Source of the DNA: an uncultured Lentisphaeria bacterium
GTDB lineage: Bacteria; Verrucomicrobiota; Lentisphaeria; JABSQK01; CAJWLW01
Direction of reading: 5' to 3'
Length of the DNA stretch: 8,863 nucleotides
Assembly (NCBI GenBank): GCA_913042885.1
Contig: CAJWLW010000197.1
Span: forward strand, 1-8,863
Shown here piece after piece: positions 8,674 to 8,863 of the stretch. Position numbers and translations under genes: made by a program. The notes below the pieces were generated by a model. It saw only the letters and a list, made by a program, of their open reading frames with translations. It had not been told where the DNA came from and ran no database searches. The first letter of the stretch is position 1, and every line of letters starts with the position of its first letter.

Positions 8674-8863
8674 ATGGAAGAAGTCAGGTATCAGATGCTG
8701 AGGCCGGCTCAGATAATCTCCAGGCGTAAAGATTGTCCAGTGGCCTATGTTCCTTTGGGCAATGTCGAATGGCACGGTATTCATAATCCGCTGGGGCTCG
8801 ACACCCTAAAGGCTGAGGGCATTGCTGTTGCATGCGCACGAAAAGGCGGTGGGTTGGTGTTCC
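8674..8863 (+). CDS. Creatininase-family amidohydrolase (5' part only)
   Basis: The first 63 codons are visible before the window ends. They carry the family signature: VPLGNVEWHG at 26-35 and NPLGLDTLKAE at 38-48. In creatinine amidohydrolase the metal ligands are E34, H36 and D45; here E32, H34 and D43 have exactly the same spacing, so the metal site appears intact in the visible part. Family members cleave cyclic or linear amides such as creatinine, or act in cofactor and riboflavin-related pathways; the substrate cannot be told from this fragment. ATG 8674 is preceded by AGAGGTGG with good spacing (GAGG ends 8 nt before the ATG). Codon use (AGG, ATA, TTG, CTA, many T-ending codons) differs from the C-ending preference of the gyrase genes, which hints at a different history or lower expression. 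It is 301 nt from menH, with the menH remnant between, so it is probably a separate unit. Confidence 0.85.
   Translation, partial: MEEVRYQMLRPAQIISRRKDCPVAYVPLGNVEWHGIHNPLGLDTLKAEGIAVACARKGGGLVF

Overview
The window reads as a GC-rich bacterial chromosome segment. The DNA gyrase genes are of the long-GyrB type (840 aa, with an insert in the C-terminal half) seen in many Gram-negative lineages. The strong preference for C-ending codons and motifs such as RYTECRL in GyrA do not fix a phylum. No phylogeny could be run, so I leave it as an unassigned Gram-negative-type bacterium, possibly an uncultured lineage. No rRNA, tRNA, CRISPR array or insertion sequence was seen.

Left part (1-2112), all on the minus strand and probably one leftward transcription unit: a PhnP-like metallo-beta-lactamase-fold hydrolase (2027 to 1233), then a small unrecognised gene that appears broken by a frameshift (about 1111 to 838), a membrane-anchored TPR protein (827 to 429), and a secreted phospholipase D/Nuc-type protein whose 3' end is cut off by the window edge (404 to 1). 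The last three are separated by only 10 and 24 nt. A candidate promoter with an internal palindrome lies just upstream of the hydrolase gene.

Middle (2028-2446): an AT-rich divergent intergenic region with two palindromes, a candidate promoter for each direction and a possible 30-aa small ORF.

Right part (2447-8372), plus strand: gyrB, gyrA and a menH-like alpha/beta hydrolase in a tight array. gyrB and gyrA are 53 nt apart, and gyrA and menH overlap by ATGA. GyrB and GyrA form the A2B2 gyrase that introduces negative supercoils. MenH would serve menaquinone synthesis, and no other men gene is in view.

After menH (8373-8613) lies a decayed, non-coding copy of the menH 3' end, apparently a degenerated tandem duplication. 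It is followed by the start of a creatininase-family amidohydrolase gene (8674 onward, cut by the window end) whose codon use is visibly less C-biased than the gyrase genes. The main points for a second look are the menH remnant, the frameshifted small gene in the left operon, the Gln at the usual quinolone-contact Ser position of GyrA, and the palindromes in the divergent promoter region.
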